From Foliimonas ilicis (GTDB lineage: Bacteria; Pseudomonadota; Alphaproteobacteria; Rhizobiales; Rhizobiaceae), in assembly GCF_039939195.1 (NCBI RefSeq), contig NZ_JBDUUH010000013.1, positions 117,558 through 181,557 on the forward strand: a DNA stretch of 64,000 nt, given 5' to 3'. A program made the translations under genes and the position numbers. This document shows positions 18,475-27,003 of the stretch, one piece after another; the stretch's first letter is position 1, and each line of letters opens with the position of its first letter. The notes under the pieces were generated by a model. It saw only the letters and a list, made by a program, of their open reading frames with translations. It was not told the origin of the DNA and did no database searches.

Positions 18475-18672
18475 CAGAGATGACGCTACCTCAGATGAAG
18501 TGTTACAGAGAGGTCTTTCTGCCACAGCCCCAAAGGGCAAGGCCGGTACATTTGGAATGCAAAGGTCGAGGCACCGTATCAGCAGTTCAAATTCGTCAAC
18601 CAAAGCCACCATTTTCACTGCGCACTATAAGATTGTCACTAGTCGCGCTTCTTTAAACGCAATCGGCATGGC

Positions 18673-18697
18673 GGGGCCTCCATGAGGCCCCGTTTTT
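18673..18697 (+). terminator. Rho-independent terminator
   Basis: The stem GGGGCCTC / GAGGCCCC with a 3-base loop is followed by GTTTTT. It faces the plus strand, 198 bases after the membrane protein gene. The gap may hold only an untranslated tail, or a short transcript of its own; no promoter was identified. Confidence 0.85.
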
Positions 18698-18768
18698 AAT
18701 TACCGGTGGGGTTTGCCCTCCGCAGTCAAACCACGATTTTTGTATGATGACACAATTACACTTCCATA

Positions 18769-19431
18769 TCAGCCTGGCTCACCAATAGGCTGGATATAGG
18801 TTATGGAGAGATGATCGGCGAATTTCAGGGCGGACTGTACTGCTTCACGATCGACCGTCCCAAGCAGGCAAGTACCCAGTCCTTCTGCTGCACAGAACAG
18901 ATACACATTTTGCGCCATGATGGCCGAATTGACGCGGGCAGCGATCGTTATTTCCTCAGGGGCTGAAGTGACGATATCCCCGGCGGCGGCTTCGAGCTTT
19001 TGCCTGTCTGAGACGTAGATCAGCACCACTGGTGCACGGCGAACGAAGGCGGTGGGGCTGACATCGGCGCGGATATCGGCATCGGACACTTTTTTGAGCG
19101 CATTGGCGATGGGGTCGTAAAGGCTGACGCCATCCTCAAGCGCGGCGTAGATGTCGATATGCTTTGCGCCATGCCAGGCAGGTGCGGTGCGTCCATCGCT
19201 ATCAATGCGGTTTACACCGTTCGCTGCCCAGAGCACTTCAAGTACCTTTTCGCGTGGCACATCGCCGCGTCCGAAGCGCTTGGTCGAACGGCGCTGCTTC
19301 AAAGCCTCTTGCACCGAAACATTCGCCGCGCCACCGGAGGCCGATTGCGCGTTGACCGCGCCAACGAGACCGGCGGAAGCGGCTGCACTGGTTCCTGCGA
19401 GAAACAATCTTCTCGAAAGCTGCTGTTTCAT
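18769..19431 (-). CDS. Tat-exported nitroreductase-family (SagB/ThcOx-like) protein
   Basis: A 220-residue protein. The N-terminus SRRLFLAGTSAAASAGLVGA is a twin-arginine signal with an NAQS cleavage region. The mature part is a nitroreductase fold: QEALKQRRSTKRFGRGDVP (FMN phosphate site), VLWAANGVNR, AARVNSAIMAQNVYLFCAAEG and GLGTCLLG. It should bind FMN and act in the periplasm. As the last gene of the nqr operon it might accept electrons from the Nqr/ApbE flavin system; that link is inference. It starts 34 bases after the CBS gene. Confidence 0.85.
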   Translation of the reverse strand: MKQQLSRRLFLAGTSAAASAGLVGAVNAQSASGGAANVSVQEALKQRRSTKRFGRGDVPREKVLEVLWAANGVNRIDSDGRTAPAWHGAKHIDIYAALEDGVSLYDPIANALKKVSDADIRADVSPTAFVRRAPVVLIYVSDRQKLEAAAGDIVTSAPEEITIAARVNSAIMAQNVYLFCAAEGLGTCLLGTVDREAVQSALKFADHLSITYIQPIGEPG

Positions 19432-19464
19432 GATGTCAGTCCTTTCTTTATCAATGTTGTCCGC

Positions 19465-19860
19465 TCATATCCATTGCCGTGCAAGGGCATTGAGGACGTC
19501 TGTGCGGCTGATTTGGCCGACGAGTCGGCCATGGCGGGTTACGGGGAACCGTCGGAACGAACTCGCGACAAAGCGCTCGCAGGCTTCAACGATGTCGATA
19601 CCTGCGTCGAGTGTTTCGAGCTCCGTACTCATATAATCGGCGACACTGCCACCCCATTGTTTGTAGTAGGAGGCGTTGAGCGCCGCCTTCAGGCAGTCGC
19701 GCTTCGACAGTACGCCCACAAGATCGCCCGCCTGATCGACAACGCAGGCGCCCGACACTCCATTTTGCATAAGTACGTGGACGGCCTGCACGATCTCCAT
19801 GTCCGGTGCCAGCGTGATCAGGTCCGTGCGCATGTGATCAGCGATAGTATCGAGCTTCAT
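19465..19860 (-). CDS. CBS-domain pair protein
   Basis: A 131-residue stand-alone pair of CBS domains: first MRTDLITLAPDMEIVQAVHV with GVSGACVVDQAGDLVGVLSK, second MSTELETLDAGIDIVEACER with FRRFPVTRHGRLVGQISRTD. CBS pairs bind adenine nucleotides and report energy state. Its ATG overlaps the nqrM stop (ATGA), so translation is coupled. A regulatory role for the Nqr complex is suggested by context only. Confidence 0.9.
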   Translation of the reverse strand: MKLDTIADHMRTDLITLAPDMEIVQAVHVLMQNGVSGACVVDQAGDLVGVLSKRDCLKAALNASYYKQWGGSVADYMSTELETLDAGIDIVEACERFVASSFRRFPVTRHGRLVGQISRTDVLNALARQWI

Positions 19861-20021
19861 GGTATTCTTCCTTTGGAAGGCCTGTCACATGCGTGGCATT
19901 TGCCGCCGCAGGCCGCACCCCCACAGGATCCACGCAGCGGCGCGTAACCGGCAAGGATGCCCGCAGCCAGAGCCAGCATGGCGAACCCGGTTAGCACGAT
20001 AGCAGCAAGAACGGTCTCCAT
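19857..20021 (-). CDS. nqrM: Na+-NQR maturation protein NqrM
   Basis: A 54-residue protein too short for usual ORF lists. One N-terminal membrane helix (VLAAIVLTGFAMLALAAGIL) is followed by the NqrM Cys motif RGSCGGAACGGKCHAC. NqrM (DUF539) is needed to deliver the iron between NqrD and NqrE. It lies just after apbE, as in other nqr clusters, and its TGA overlaps the CBS-gene ATG. It is slightly shorter than typical NqrM (about 70 residues). Confidence 0.88.
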   Translation of the reverse strand: METVLAAIVLTGFAMLALAAGILAGYAPLRGSCGGAACGGKCHACDRPSKGRIP

Positions 20022-20024
20022 GTC

Positions 20025-20993
20025 TCAAACCCTCCCATATTTTTTGAACAAGGGGTTAGCCTTAGTCTGGAGCCCGCTCGCTTCGCGCAGGAGATAAAGG
20101 ACGGGAATGCCATTGGCGGAGGCGTAGGCAAGGCCGCTTTCCGGACCCATAACCAGGAGCGCAGTCGCAAAAGCATCGGCTTCCACAGCGGTTGAAGCCA
20201 ACACAGAAACGGATGCAACGTTGTTGCGAATAGGCTCGCCGGTCGCAGGGTCAATCGTGTGGCTGTAGCGACGGCCCGCAATCTCGTAGGCATTGATCGC
20301 ATCGCCAGAAGTCGCCATCGCCATGTCGGTGAGGAGAAGGATAGAGTGCACGCCAGAGTCTAGTGGATCGGCAATTCCGACGCGCCATAGGGAGCCGTCA
20401 GGGCGCGTCCCGCGGGCATAGACTTCGCCGCCTACCTCAATCAGGAAGCCGGGCGTGCAAAGAGTGTTTAAATGCTCGGCGAGGAGGTCTACGGCATAGC
20501 CCTTTGCTATACCGCAGAGATCAAGTGAGAGCGCCGGGTTGGCTTTGGAAAGTCCTTCGGCGCTGACCGCGAACGCTGTATAGGGACCAGGACGCCCGGA
20601 CGCGATCGGTCCGAAGCCGTAGCGATGAACAGCAGGTCCGACACCCGGATCGAACGCACCATCGGTCAATTGTGCGACTTTGAGGGCTTGGGTGGCGACC
20701 GTTCGCAACTGATCCGATATCGCGAAACAGGCGGTATTAGGCTGGATGTTGAAGCGCGAAAGTTCAGAATCCGCACGAAACGGACTCATCGAATGCTCAA
20801 TCCGGGCTAGTATCTGACGGAGATTTATCCCAAGTGTAGGAGTATCGAAGTCAGCTGGAAGGGTGACGTGCCAGCGAGTTCCGAAAGCGCGCCCGGAGAT
20901 GCGAGTAAGACTGGCAATACCGGCAAATGATGGCATAACCATCATTCCGGTCAGGCCGCCCAGTCCAAGCACAATCTCGCGTCTTGTTGTCAT
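20025..20993 (-). CDS. apbE: FAD:protein FMN transferase ApbE
   Basis: A 322-residue protein from the chosen ATG at 20993. It attaches FMN covalently to Thr/Ser of NqrB/NqrC-type subunits on the outer side of the membrane. Family motifs: SMSPFRADSELSRFN, LSLDLCGIAKGYAVD, IEVGGEVYARG and the C-terminal SGDAINAYEIAGRRYSHTID with VEADAFATALLVMG. An N-terminal TTRREIVLGLGGLTGMMVM may be a Tat or Sec signal. It lies 4 bases after nqrF. An upstream in-frame ATG would overlap nqrF and is less likely. Confidence 0.93.
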   Translation of the reverse strand: MTTRREIVLGLGGLTGMMVMPSFAGIASLTRISGRAFGTRWHVTLPADFDTPTLGINLRQILARIEHSMSPFRADSELSRFNIQPNTACFAISDQLRTVATQALKVAQLTDGAFDPGVGPAVHRYGFGPIASGRPGPYTAFAVSAEGLSKANPALSLDLCGIAKGYAVDLLAEHLNTLCTPGFLIEVGGEVYARGTRPDGSLWRVGIADPLDSGVHSILLLTDMAMATSGDAINAYEIAGRRYSHTIDPATGEPIRNNVASVSVLASTAVEADAFATALLVMGPESGLAYASANGIPVLYLLREASGLQTKANPLFKKYGRV

Positions 20994-20997
20994 GCTT

Positions 20998-22218
20998 CTA
21001 AATCCCGAAATCGTCGTTGAAGATGCTCTCACTCTCGACGCCGCATTCATCGAGCATTGCGTACACGGCCTCGATCATCAGCGGTGGACCACACAGGTAG
21101 TATTCGCAGTCTTCCGGCGCCGGGTGGTCCTTGAGATAGGCGCGAAAGACGACATCATGAACGAAGCCCGTTTCGCCTTCCCACGCATCGTTTCTGGCCG
21201 GCTCGGAAAGGGCTGGCACCCATTGGAAGTTCTCGTGGCGACGGGCTAGCTCGTCGAATTCATCGGCATAGAACAACTCACCGCGGCTGCGCGCACCGTA
21301 CCAAAAACTAATCTTACGCCTGCTCGCTTGTCGTTCGAGCATATCCGTTATGATGGCGCGTAACGGCGCCATTCCGACGCCGCCGCCGATGAATACCATC
21401 TCCCGGTTGCTGTCCTGCGCCGCGAAATGCCCATAAGGGCCGGCAACCTCGACCGTGTCGCCCTCGCGTAGACCGAATAGCCATGATGAAACGATGCCCG
21501 GAGGCACCCGAGGTTTGGCGGGCGGCGGGGTGGCCAAGCGGATGTTGAGCACAATCAGGCCCGCGTCCTGCGGGCGGCTTGCGACCGAATAAGCACGAGA
21601 GACAGCCATGGAGCTTTGTGAGGCGAGCTTGTCAATCCCGAGTTTTTTCCATTCGGCCGTGTGCTGCGGTTCGAGTGCGATACTGGAGAAGGCCAAGCTG
21701 TAGGGGGGCGCGGTGATCTGCACGAAGTTACCAGCCCGGAATTTGAACTTCGCCCCTTCGGACAAGGCGAGCACGATCTCCTTGATCAGGGGTGTGACAC
21801 TGCGTGACGATACCACGCGGCAGGACATTGTGGTGATGCCGAGGACCTCCTCCGGGACGGTAACACTGGTATCGTTGCGCACCACGATCTGGCATGCGAG
21901 GCGCATCCCCGCACGGATGTCGGCCCGGGACAGGCGGGCACGTTCCGTCGGCAGTGGCTCGCCGGTTCCCGTGATGCCGCTGACCCGACACAGGCCGCAG
22001 GTCCCCGCTCCCGCGCAGCCCGATGGTACGGCGACGCCGTTGACGTTGAGTATGTCGAGCAGCTTGAAGTTTGCCAACCCGGTGAACTGGCGCTCGCCAT
22101 TGACGGTGATCGTGACGGGCCGCGACGGCAACAAATACTCCCGCGCGGTATGGACGAGGATTGCCAGGATGACTAGCAGCAAGGATATGAATCCGATGCC
22201 GAGCAGGATTTCCATCAT
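20998..22218 (-). CDS. nqrF: Na+-translocating NADH:quinone reductase subunit F
   Basis: A 406-residue NADH-oxidising subunit. One N-terminal membrane helix (residues 5-23) precedes a 2Fe-2S domain with C68, C74, C77 and C109. The FAD domain has SRAYSVAS, and the NAD domain has GGGVGMAPLRAIITDM, FWYGARSRGELFYADEFD and YLCGPPLMIEAV. The start overlaps the nqrE stop (ATGATG); the longer open frame into nqrE is a shadow. Length and cofactor ligands are normal, so electron input to the complex looks complete. Confidence 0.96.
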   Translation of the reverse strand: MMEILLGIGFISLLLVILAILVHTAREYLLPSRPVTITVNGERQFTGLANFKLLDILNVNGVAVPSGCAGAGTCGLCRVSGITGTGEPLPTERARLSRADIRAGMRLACQIVVRNDTSVTVPEEVLGITTMSCRVVSSRSVTPLIKEIVLALSEGAKFKFRAGNFVQITAPPYSLAFSSIALEPQHTAEWKKLGIDKLASQSSMAVSRAYSVASRPQDAGLIVLNIRLATPPPAKPRVPPGIVSSWLFGLREGDTVEVAGPYGHFAAQDSNREMVFIGGGVGMAPLRAIITDMLERQASRRKISFWYGARSRGELFYADEFDELARRHENFQWVPALSEPARNDAWEGETGFVHDVVFRAYLKDHPAPEDCEYYLCGPPLMIEAVYAMLDECGVESESIFNDDFGI

Positions 22219-22817
22219 AGTACGCGCACTCCCACGAAAGCAGAGAATGCCATGGAAAGGAGTCCTGTGACGATGAAGGCGATGCCGAGGCCTTGCAGGC
22301 CCTTGGGAATATCGGCGTACCGCAATCTTTCGCGGATTGCAGCTAGCGTGATGATGGCGAGCGCCCAGCCGATGCCAGTGCCGATGCCGTAGATTGTACT
22401 CTCGGCGAGATCGTACTGCCGCTCGACCATAAACAAGCTGCCGCCTATGATGGCGCAATTGATGGCGAGCAGCGGCAAATAGATGCCCAACGCGCGGTAA
22501 AGAGCGGGGATATACCGGTCGAGCAACATTTCGATGATCTGCACCATTGCCGCGACGATGCCGATGAAGGTGATGAGCCTCATGAAACCAAGGTCGACAC
22601 TGGGTAGCCCTGCCCATCCAAGCGCTCCCGCGCTAAGAATATAGGCGTGCAGCAAATAGTTCAGCGGAACGCTTAGCGACTGTACGACGATCAGCGCCAC
22701 CCCGACCCCGAAGGCCGTCTCCACCCGCTTGGAAACCGCGAGGAAGGTACACATGCCGAGGAAGAAGGAAAGCGCCAGGTTTTCCTCGAAGATGGAGCGC
22801 TGGAACAACTCGATCAT
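22215..22817 (-). CDS. nqrE: Na+-NQR subunit E
   Basis: A 200-residue, six-helix membrane subunit. The motif FFLGMCTFLAVSKRVETA carries the conserved Cys (C23), and LLAINCAIIGGSLFM the second. Together with NqrD these cysteines hold the intramembrane iron centre. The ATG at 22817 overlaps the nqrD stop (ATGA); upstream residues belong to the nqrD end read in another frame. Confidence 0.95.
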   Translation of the reverse strand: MIELFQRSIFEENLALSFFLGMCTFLAVSKRVETAFGVGVALIVVQSLSVPLNYLLHAYILSAGALGWAGLPSVDLGFMRLITFIGIVAAMVQIIEMLLDRYIPALYRALGIYLPLLAINCAIIGGSLFMVERQYDLAESTIYGIGTGIGWALAIITLAAIRERLRYADIPKGLQGLGIAFIVTGLLSMAFSAFVGVRVL

Positions 22818-23473
22818 GTCTCGGCCGCTCTTTCCTGCTGGCGCAGTTCGAACTCGGGGGCCTCCACCTGGGCAGGACGCACGCTTCGAATCGCCCATAC
22901 GAGAAGGCCGAGAATGACGAAGGCGCTCGGCGCGAGCAGCATCAGTCGCAAAGGCTCGTACCAGCCGCCATCAGCCGCCATCGGCAGCAGATTGACGCCG
23001 AAGATGCTTCCCGATCCGAACAACTCGCGGATTGCAGCGACGATGAGAAGGACGAAGCTGTAGCCGAGACCGTTGCCTACACCGTCCACCATGCTCGAAA
23101 CTACCGGGTTGTGCAGCGCATAGGCCTCCGTTCGCCCGAGCACGATGCAATTCGTCGCGATCAGTGAGACGAAGACCGTCAGCCGCTGGCTCATCTCGTA
23201 GGCAAAGGCCTGCAGCATCTGGTCGGCGACGATGACCAGTGATGCAATGATAGTGATCTGCAGGATGATGCGGACGGAAGATGGGATGTGGCGGCGGATA
23301 GCGCTTATGATCCCGGCCGATAGGCCGAGCACAGTTGTCAGTGCGATCGACATGGTCAGCGCGGTGGACACGGAGGTCGTGACCGCGAGCGCCGAGCAGA
23401 TGCCGAGGATATGGACGGTCACAGGATTTTTGTCGACCAGGGGATCCGTCAGGTTGCGGAATGGGATCGTCAT
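22814..23473 (-). CDS. nqrD: Na+-NQR subunit D
   Basis: A 219-residue polytopic subunit, inverse in topology to NqrE. It has NPVTVHILGICSALAVT (C26) and LIATNCIVLGRTEAYA (second Cys) as iron ligands, and DGVGNGLGYSFVLLIVAAIR. Length is normal. It overlaps nqrC by four bases (ATGA) and nqrE likewise, so the operon is translated as a coupled unit. Confidence 0.95.
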   Translation of the reverse strand: MTIPFRNLTDPLVDKNPVTVHILGICSALAVTTSVSTALTMSIALTTVLGLSAGIISAIRRHIPSSVRIILQITIIASLVIVADQMLQAFAYEMSQRLTVFVSLIATNCIVLGRTEAYALHNPVVSSMVDGVGNGLGYSFVLLIVAAIRELFGSGSIFGVNLLPMAADGGWYEPLRLMLLAPSAFVILGLLVWAIRSVRPAQVEAPEFELRQQERAAET

Positions 23474-24276
23474 CGGATCTCTCCGTTCTTCAGTCTGTCC
23501 AGGAAGGGACCGAAGCCGCGCTCCCCCATCCAGAACTCGAGCATGTCCGAAATCGCGTATCCCGTGACGCTCGCGCCTGAGATGCCGTCGACCTCGTGGG
23601 GACCGTTGGCGCTGCCACGCACGACGGAAATAGCGAAGTCACCGTCGTCGAAAATGTGTTTTCCCGCCCACTGCGCTTGCCAGCTATCCTCGGCGATACG
23701 TGCACCAAGACCAGGCGTCTCGCCCTGCTCATAGACGGTGAAGGCGGCAACGGTGTCGAGATCGGCTTCCAACGCTAGATAAGCGCTGATCGTCGATTGA
23801 TAACCTGCGCCGCGAACCGGCAGCACGACGAGCGCCAATTCCTCGCCGCGCCGCAAAATATAGACAAGCGCATGGTTTTCCCGACGGCCGAGGCCGGCGA
23901 GGTCGTCAGCGCGGGGTAGGGCGGAACTTCGCTCCAGGTCTACCGCCTCGGCGCGCTGATCAAAACTTGCTGGATCTATATCCGCTGCGACCGTTCCGCT
24001 GGCGAGGTCTATGACAAGGGTTTCAACTCCACTCGCCCCGGACTCCTTCAATATTTCGGCTATACCGGGAAGGTTCTCCAGCATCTTCGCCATGCGGCCC
24101 TGTTGCTGGGCAGATATGTTTTCTTGCTGGATTGGTCGTAGGGCCACCGTTGCAATGGAGACGGTCAGGCCGCATCCGACCGCTATCAGCAGCGACACGC
24201 CGATCGTCTTCACCCGATCAGTGTTTGGGCGATTGAGAAAGCGCCGCCATGGGCCGGGGGGGCGGGTGTCAGCCAT
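23470..24276 (-). CDS. nqrC: Na+-NQR subunit C with a serine in the flavin-attachment motif
   Basis: A 268-residue protein with one N-terminal membrane helix (TIGVSLLIAVGCGLTVSIAT) and a periplasmic FMN-binding domain. The ApbE target motif reads DGISGASVTG (S233-G-A-S236), where the family usually has SGAT. The acceptor would then be Ser236, or the downstream Thr. GETPGLGARI is a conserved NqrC motif. The ATG at 24276 is preferred over the GTG one codon earlier, using GGAGG 10 bases upstream; it overlaps the nqrB end. Confidence 0.9.
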   Translation of the reverse strand: MADTRPPGPWRRFLNRPNTDRVKTIGVSLLIAVGCGLTVSIATVALRPIQQENISAQQQGRMAKMLENLPGIAEILKESGASGVETLVIDLASGTVAADIDPASFDQRAEAVDLERSSALPRADDLAGLGRRENHALVYILRRGEELALVVLPVRGAGYQSTISAYLALEADLDTVAAFTVYEQGETPGLGARIAEDSWQAQWAGKHIFDDGDFAISVVRGSANGPHEVDGISGASVTGYAISDMLEFWMGERGFGPFLDRLKNGEIR

Positions 24277-25075
24277 CACGCCTTATCCTCCGTTTCACAT
24301 GAACCGACATGACCACATAGTCGATCAACGGCGCGAAGATGCTGCTCATCAGGATGGCAAAAATTGTCGCCCCGAATACAGATCCAGCCTGCGAGAAGAG
24401 GCCGATAAGCAAGCCGGTCAGAATGCCTTGGGTCCAGCGGGCGGGATTGCTCGAGGCGGAGCACACGGGATCGGCCGCAAGGAAAAGGATAGCGCAACCG
24501 ATCGCACCCGAAAGCAGGATGACGGAAAGATCGTTACCCTGCGACCAAACAACCAAGGCCATCGCGCCAAAGACGGCAAGTAGCAGCCGCCACGACGCCT
24601 GACCGCTGGAAAGAAGTAGCAGCAGAGCCGGAATCAATGTCGGCAACGGAATGTTTGGGCCGGCGCGATAGTCGACGTCAGTGAAGGAGAACATCAGGAA
24701 AGCGAGGCCAGCGACGGCCGGATGCACGAAGTTGCGTCCGCGCCCACCAAACACCTGTTCCGCGATCAGCACGCCGAAGCTGACACCCAAAGCCAGTTGC
24801 CACAACGGCGCTTCGACCGGAACAAGGAGGGCGATAAGAATCGCGGTGACGATGCCATCGATCCCGACTTTCTCTTCCCGGATGCGGGCGAAGAGATATT
24901 GCCAAGCGAGTGTCAGGAATAGAGCGAGAAACAGCCAGACGGCAAACCTCCCCCCTCCCGCTAGGACTGCGGCCACGACCGGTGCTATCAGACCAAGCAA
25001 CGCTGGCATGGCACTGCCTGCCAATGCGATATCGCCGATATGGCCTGTTCGAAGGCTCTGACGGAATACGGTCAT
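24269..25075 (-). CDS. nqrB: Short NqrB/RnfD-like subunit lacking the FMN-attachment loop
   Basis: A 268-residue membrane protein; typical NqrB has about 410 residues. Recognisable parts are EKVGIDGIVTAILIALLVP, GGRGRNFVHPAVAGLAFLMF, LAADPVCSASSNPARWTQGI and the end IFAPLIDYVVMSVHVKRRIR. The loop that in NqrB carries SGAT (covalent FMN) is missing: after FLMFSFTDVDYRAG the sequence goes straight to the next helix. The N-terminal cytoplasmic extension is also short. It overlaps nqrA by ATGA. A deletion with loss of one flavin or a distinct NqrB subtype are both possible. Confidence 0.85.
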   Translation of the reverse strand: MTVFRQSLRTGHIGDIALAGSAMPALLGLIAPVVAAVLAGGGRFAVWLFLALFLTLAWQYLFARIREEKVGIDGIVTAILIALLVPVEAPLWQLALGVSFGVLIAEQVFGGRGRNFVHPAVAGLAFLMFSFTDVDYRAGPNIPLPTLIPALLLLLSSGQASWRLLLAVFGAMALVVWSQGNDLSVILLSGAIGCAILFLAADPVCSASSNPARWTQGILTGLLIGLFSQAGSVFGATIFAILMSSIFAPLIDYVVMSVHVKRRIRRDG

Positions 25076-26319
25076 ATCGTATCCTCCAGCTCATCGAGCG
25101 TCGCTCGCAGCAGCGCCCCGTAGTCTGTTCCCGAGCCATCGACATAACTCAAGAGCGCCAAATCCTCCTCCACCAGCTCAAGCGCTCCGAGCTTCGCGGC
25201 TGTCTCCACATCGCCGATGCTGATGGCGCGCAGAAAGGGCGCCGGCAGGATTCCGCAGGGTGCAGCACGCTCATGAACCGCGTTGGGGATGAGAGGCCGA
25301 GGAGAGCATTTGGCGAATGGGCCCAGATAGCGTGTAAGAAAGGAACGATGGGACGGACGCCCGTGCGGCATCGCGGTGGCCTGCACGTCGTAGCGGCGCA
25401 GGAAATGTTCGACCGTACCACCGAGCGGCGAACCCGAAAGCAATTGAATGGCGGGATCGGTCAGCGAACTGCCAAAAAGATTGCGCAAGTTTGCACCGAC
25501 CGGCGCAAGGACCAGGCGAGGATCATGGGTGCCCGGGCCGGTGAGGGCGACCACGCGCTGCGACCAGATTCGGCCCGTATCCAGCAGGCAACCGATCGCG
25601 ATCACGTCCTGATAACCGATGTGCCAGACTATCCGGTCTATCCCAACAGGGCTGAGGTGGTGAATGTGGGTGCTAGGCAATCCTGCAGGATGCCGGCCTG
25701 AAAAACGGACGGTCACTGTATCCTTAACTTCCGGAATGGAAGCATCTGCCGCACGGCAGATATAGACCGGTCCGTCAGTGAGGTGAGGCAATGCGCCTAC
25801 ACCCAGCCGAAACCATAGCTCGAAACGCTCTATAACCGGAACCGGATTGCCCGCCAGCGGTGCGGTATCGATGGCGGTTACGAAAATGGCCTCTGGAGTT
25901 TTCGCGGTATCGGCAATTCGCCCGAAGGGGCGTGTGCGAAAAGATTGCCAGGAACCACTTAGCAAAAGAAGCGACTGAAGTTTTATACGGTCAGGCTGCG
26001 CAGGCCTTTCGAAATGGATGGTATCGTCGCTGCCCGTATCGATGACCAGCGAATCCAGACTTCTTCTCCTGCCACGGGAGATAGAACGGACCGTTCCACC
26101 AACCGGCGCGGTATAAATCAGTCCGGGACGGCGGCGATCCGTGAAGAGAATCTCGCCAGCGCGGACGGTCTGTCCTGCCTCAACGGCCATAATCGGGCGC
26201 AGACCGGGATAGTCCTCGCCAGCAACGGCTACTGAAGGGATTGTAACGGTGTCATCAATCTCTTGTTTCGGTTTTCCTTCAAGCCGGATGTCCACTCCGC
26301 CGCGAATTCTTATGCGCAC
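25072..26319 (-). CDS. nqrA: Na+-NQR subunit A
   Basis: A 415-residue cytoplasmic subunit that binds ubiquinone; typical length is about 446. Motifs: MRIRIRGGVDIRLEGKP, YTAPVGGTVRSISRGRRRSL, FVTAIDTAPLAGNP and LSYVDGSGTDYGALLRATLD. The start is GTG with GGAGGGG/GGGAG upstream. It is the first gene of the ten-gene minus-strand operon; a 24-codon frame overlaps its start codon. Confidence 0.94.
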   Translation of the reverse strand: MRIRIRGGVDIRLEGKPKQEIDDTVTIPSVAVAGEDYPGLRPIMAVEAGQTVRAGEILFTDRRRPGLIYTAPVGGTVRSISRGRRRSLDSLVIDTGSDDTIHFERPAQPDRIKLQSLLLLSGSWQSFRTRPFGRIADTAKTPEAIFVTAIDTAPLAGNPVPVIERFELWFRLGVGALPHLTDGPVYICRAADASIPEVKDTVTVRFSGRHPAGLPSTHIHHLSPVGIDRIVWHIGYQDVIAIGCLLDTGRIWSQRVVALTGPGTHDPRLVLAPVGANLRNLFGSSLTDPAIQLLSGSPLGGTVEHFLRRYDVQATAMPHGRPSHRSFLTRYLGPFAKCSPRPLIPNAVHERAAPCGILPAPFLRAISIGDVETAAKLGALELVEEDLALLSYVDGSGTDYGALLRATLDELEDTI

Positions 26320-26384
26320 TCCCAGCGCCCCTCCTTATTATCAATGGCATCAACCAGTGCTATACTGTTCAGCCAAGCGTTCAT
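26310..26384 (-). CDS. Possible 24-codon leader peptide overlapping nqrA start
   Basis: The frame MNAWLNSIALVDAIDNKEGR ends WECA and TAA; the stop lies 8 bases inside nqrA, and the nqrA GTG is within it in another frame. The nqrA ribosome site is inside this frame, so its translation could affect nqrA initiation. It has no good ribosome site of its own, so it may be chance. Confidence 0.25.
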   Translation of the reverse strand: MNAWLNSIALVDAIDNKEGRWECA

Positions 26385-26481
26385 AATGAACCAGATACCG
26401 ATGGTATTGAAATAATAACATCAATTTTAATTAAACTATGCCGCAAATATCTTCGCATTGTGAAAAAATTACCAAGTAAAT

Positions 26482-26763
26482 TTATTTAGATTCGGCATGT
26501 TTGTCGAGACTATGACGCAGCATAGAATGTTGATTAACAAATGGTGATTTTGTTGAAGCGGATTGTTGTTTGTTATGCCTCAAAGGCCCTTCGTAAGTCA
26601 AAATATCCGCCTCACGTCTAATGCGGGGAACCTTTGAACTTTGCTCGATTTCAAGGAGATTGCGGGAGCGTCTGACCTCTACCTTGACACCTCCGTTTTC
26701 GCTTCGGAATAAGGCCTGCGACATGCGCCGCTGCATTTCTTCGTTGTCGATTCTATCGCTCAT
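26482..26763 (-). CDS. Hypothetical protein (93 residues)
   Basis: A charged, soluble-looking protein starting MSDRIDNEEMQRRMSQALFR. No domain, signal or membrane segment is seen. Its ATG overlaps the stop of the 64-residue gene upstream (ATGA), which supports both as real genes. It ends 98 bases before the leader region of nqrA on the same strand; a shared transcript is possible. Confidence 0.6.
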   Translation of the reverse strand: MSDRIDNEEMQRRMSQALFRSENGGVKVEVRRSRNLLEIEQSSKVPRIRREADILTYEGPLRHNKQQSASTKSPFVNQHSMLRHSLDKHAESK

Positions 26764-26954
26764 AGTGATCTAACCTTTAACAACCAAGATTCTCTCAATG
26801 CCTCTATAGCTTGGCTCGCTGTTAAGCCAAACTCTGTTTGAAGATATAGTACCAGCGGCCGAGCCTTTTCCTTGTCAGGTGTAGCGGCGAGCCACTGCGC
26901 CGCAACTTGAACATTTCCCCGATGGGGGAATGTATAGCTGGTAGTTTCGGTCAT
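26760..26954 (-). CDS. Hypothetical protein (64 residues)
   Basis: Sequence core TFPHRGNVQVAAQWLAATP followed by EFGLTASQAIEALRES. The end looks like a UBA- or resolvase-type helix pair (LTASQAIEALRE), but no family is certain. It forms a four-base overlap with the 93-residue gene. The start at 26954 follows AGGAAATC. Confidence 0.6.
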   Translation of the reverse strand: MTETTSYTFPHRGNVQVAAQWLAATPDKEKARPLVLYLQTEFGLTASQAIEALRESWLLKVRSL

Positions 26955-27003
26955 AGGGGATTTCCTAAGGATTTCACAGATGGTCCGAGGGTTTTGTGTT
27001 GAT

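Noticed and set aside
26338..26353. FNR-like site before nqrA
   Set aside because: On the minus strand it reads TTGATGCCATTGATAA, a direct and not an inverted repeat of TTGAT, so it does not fit the consensus.
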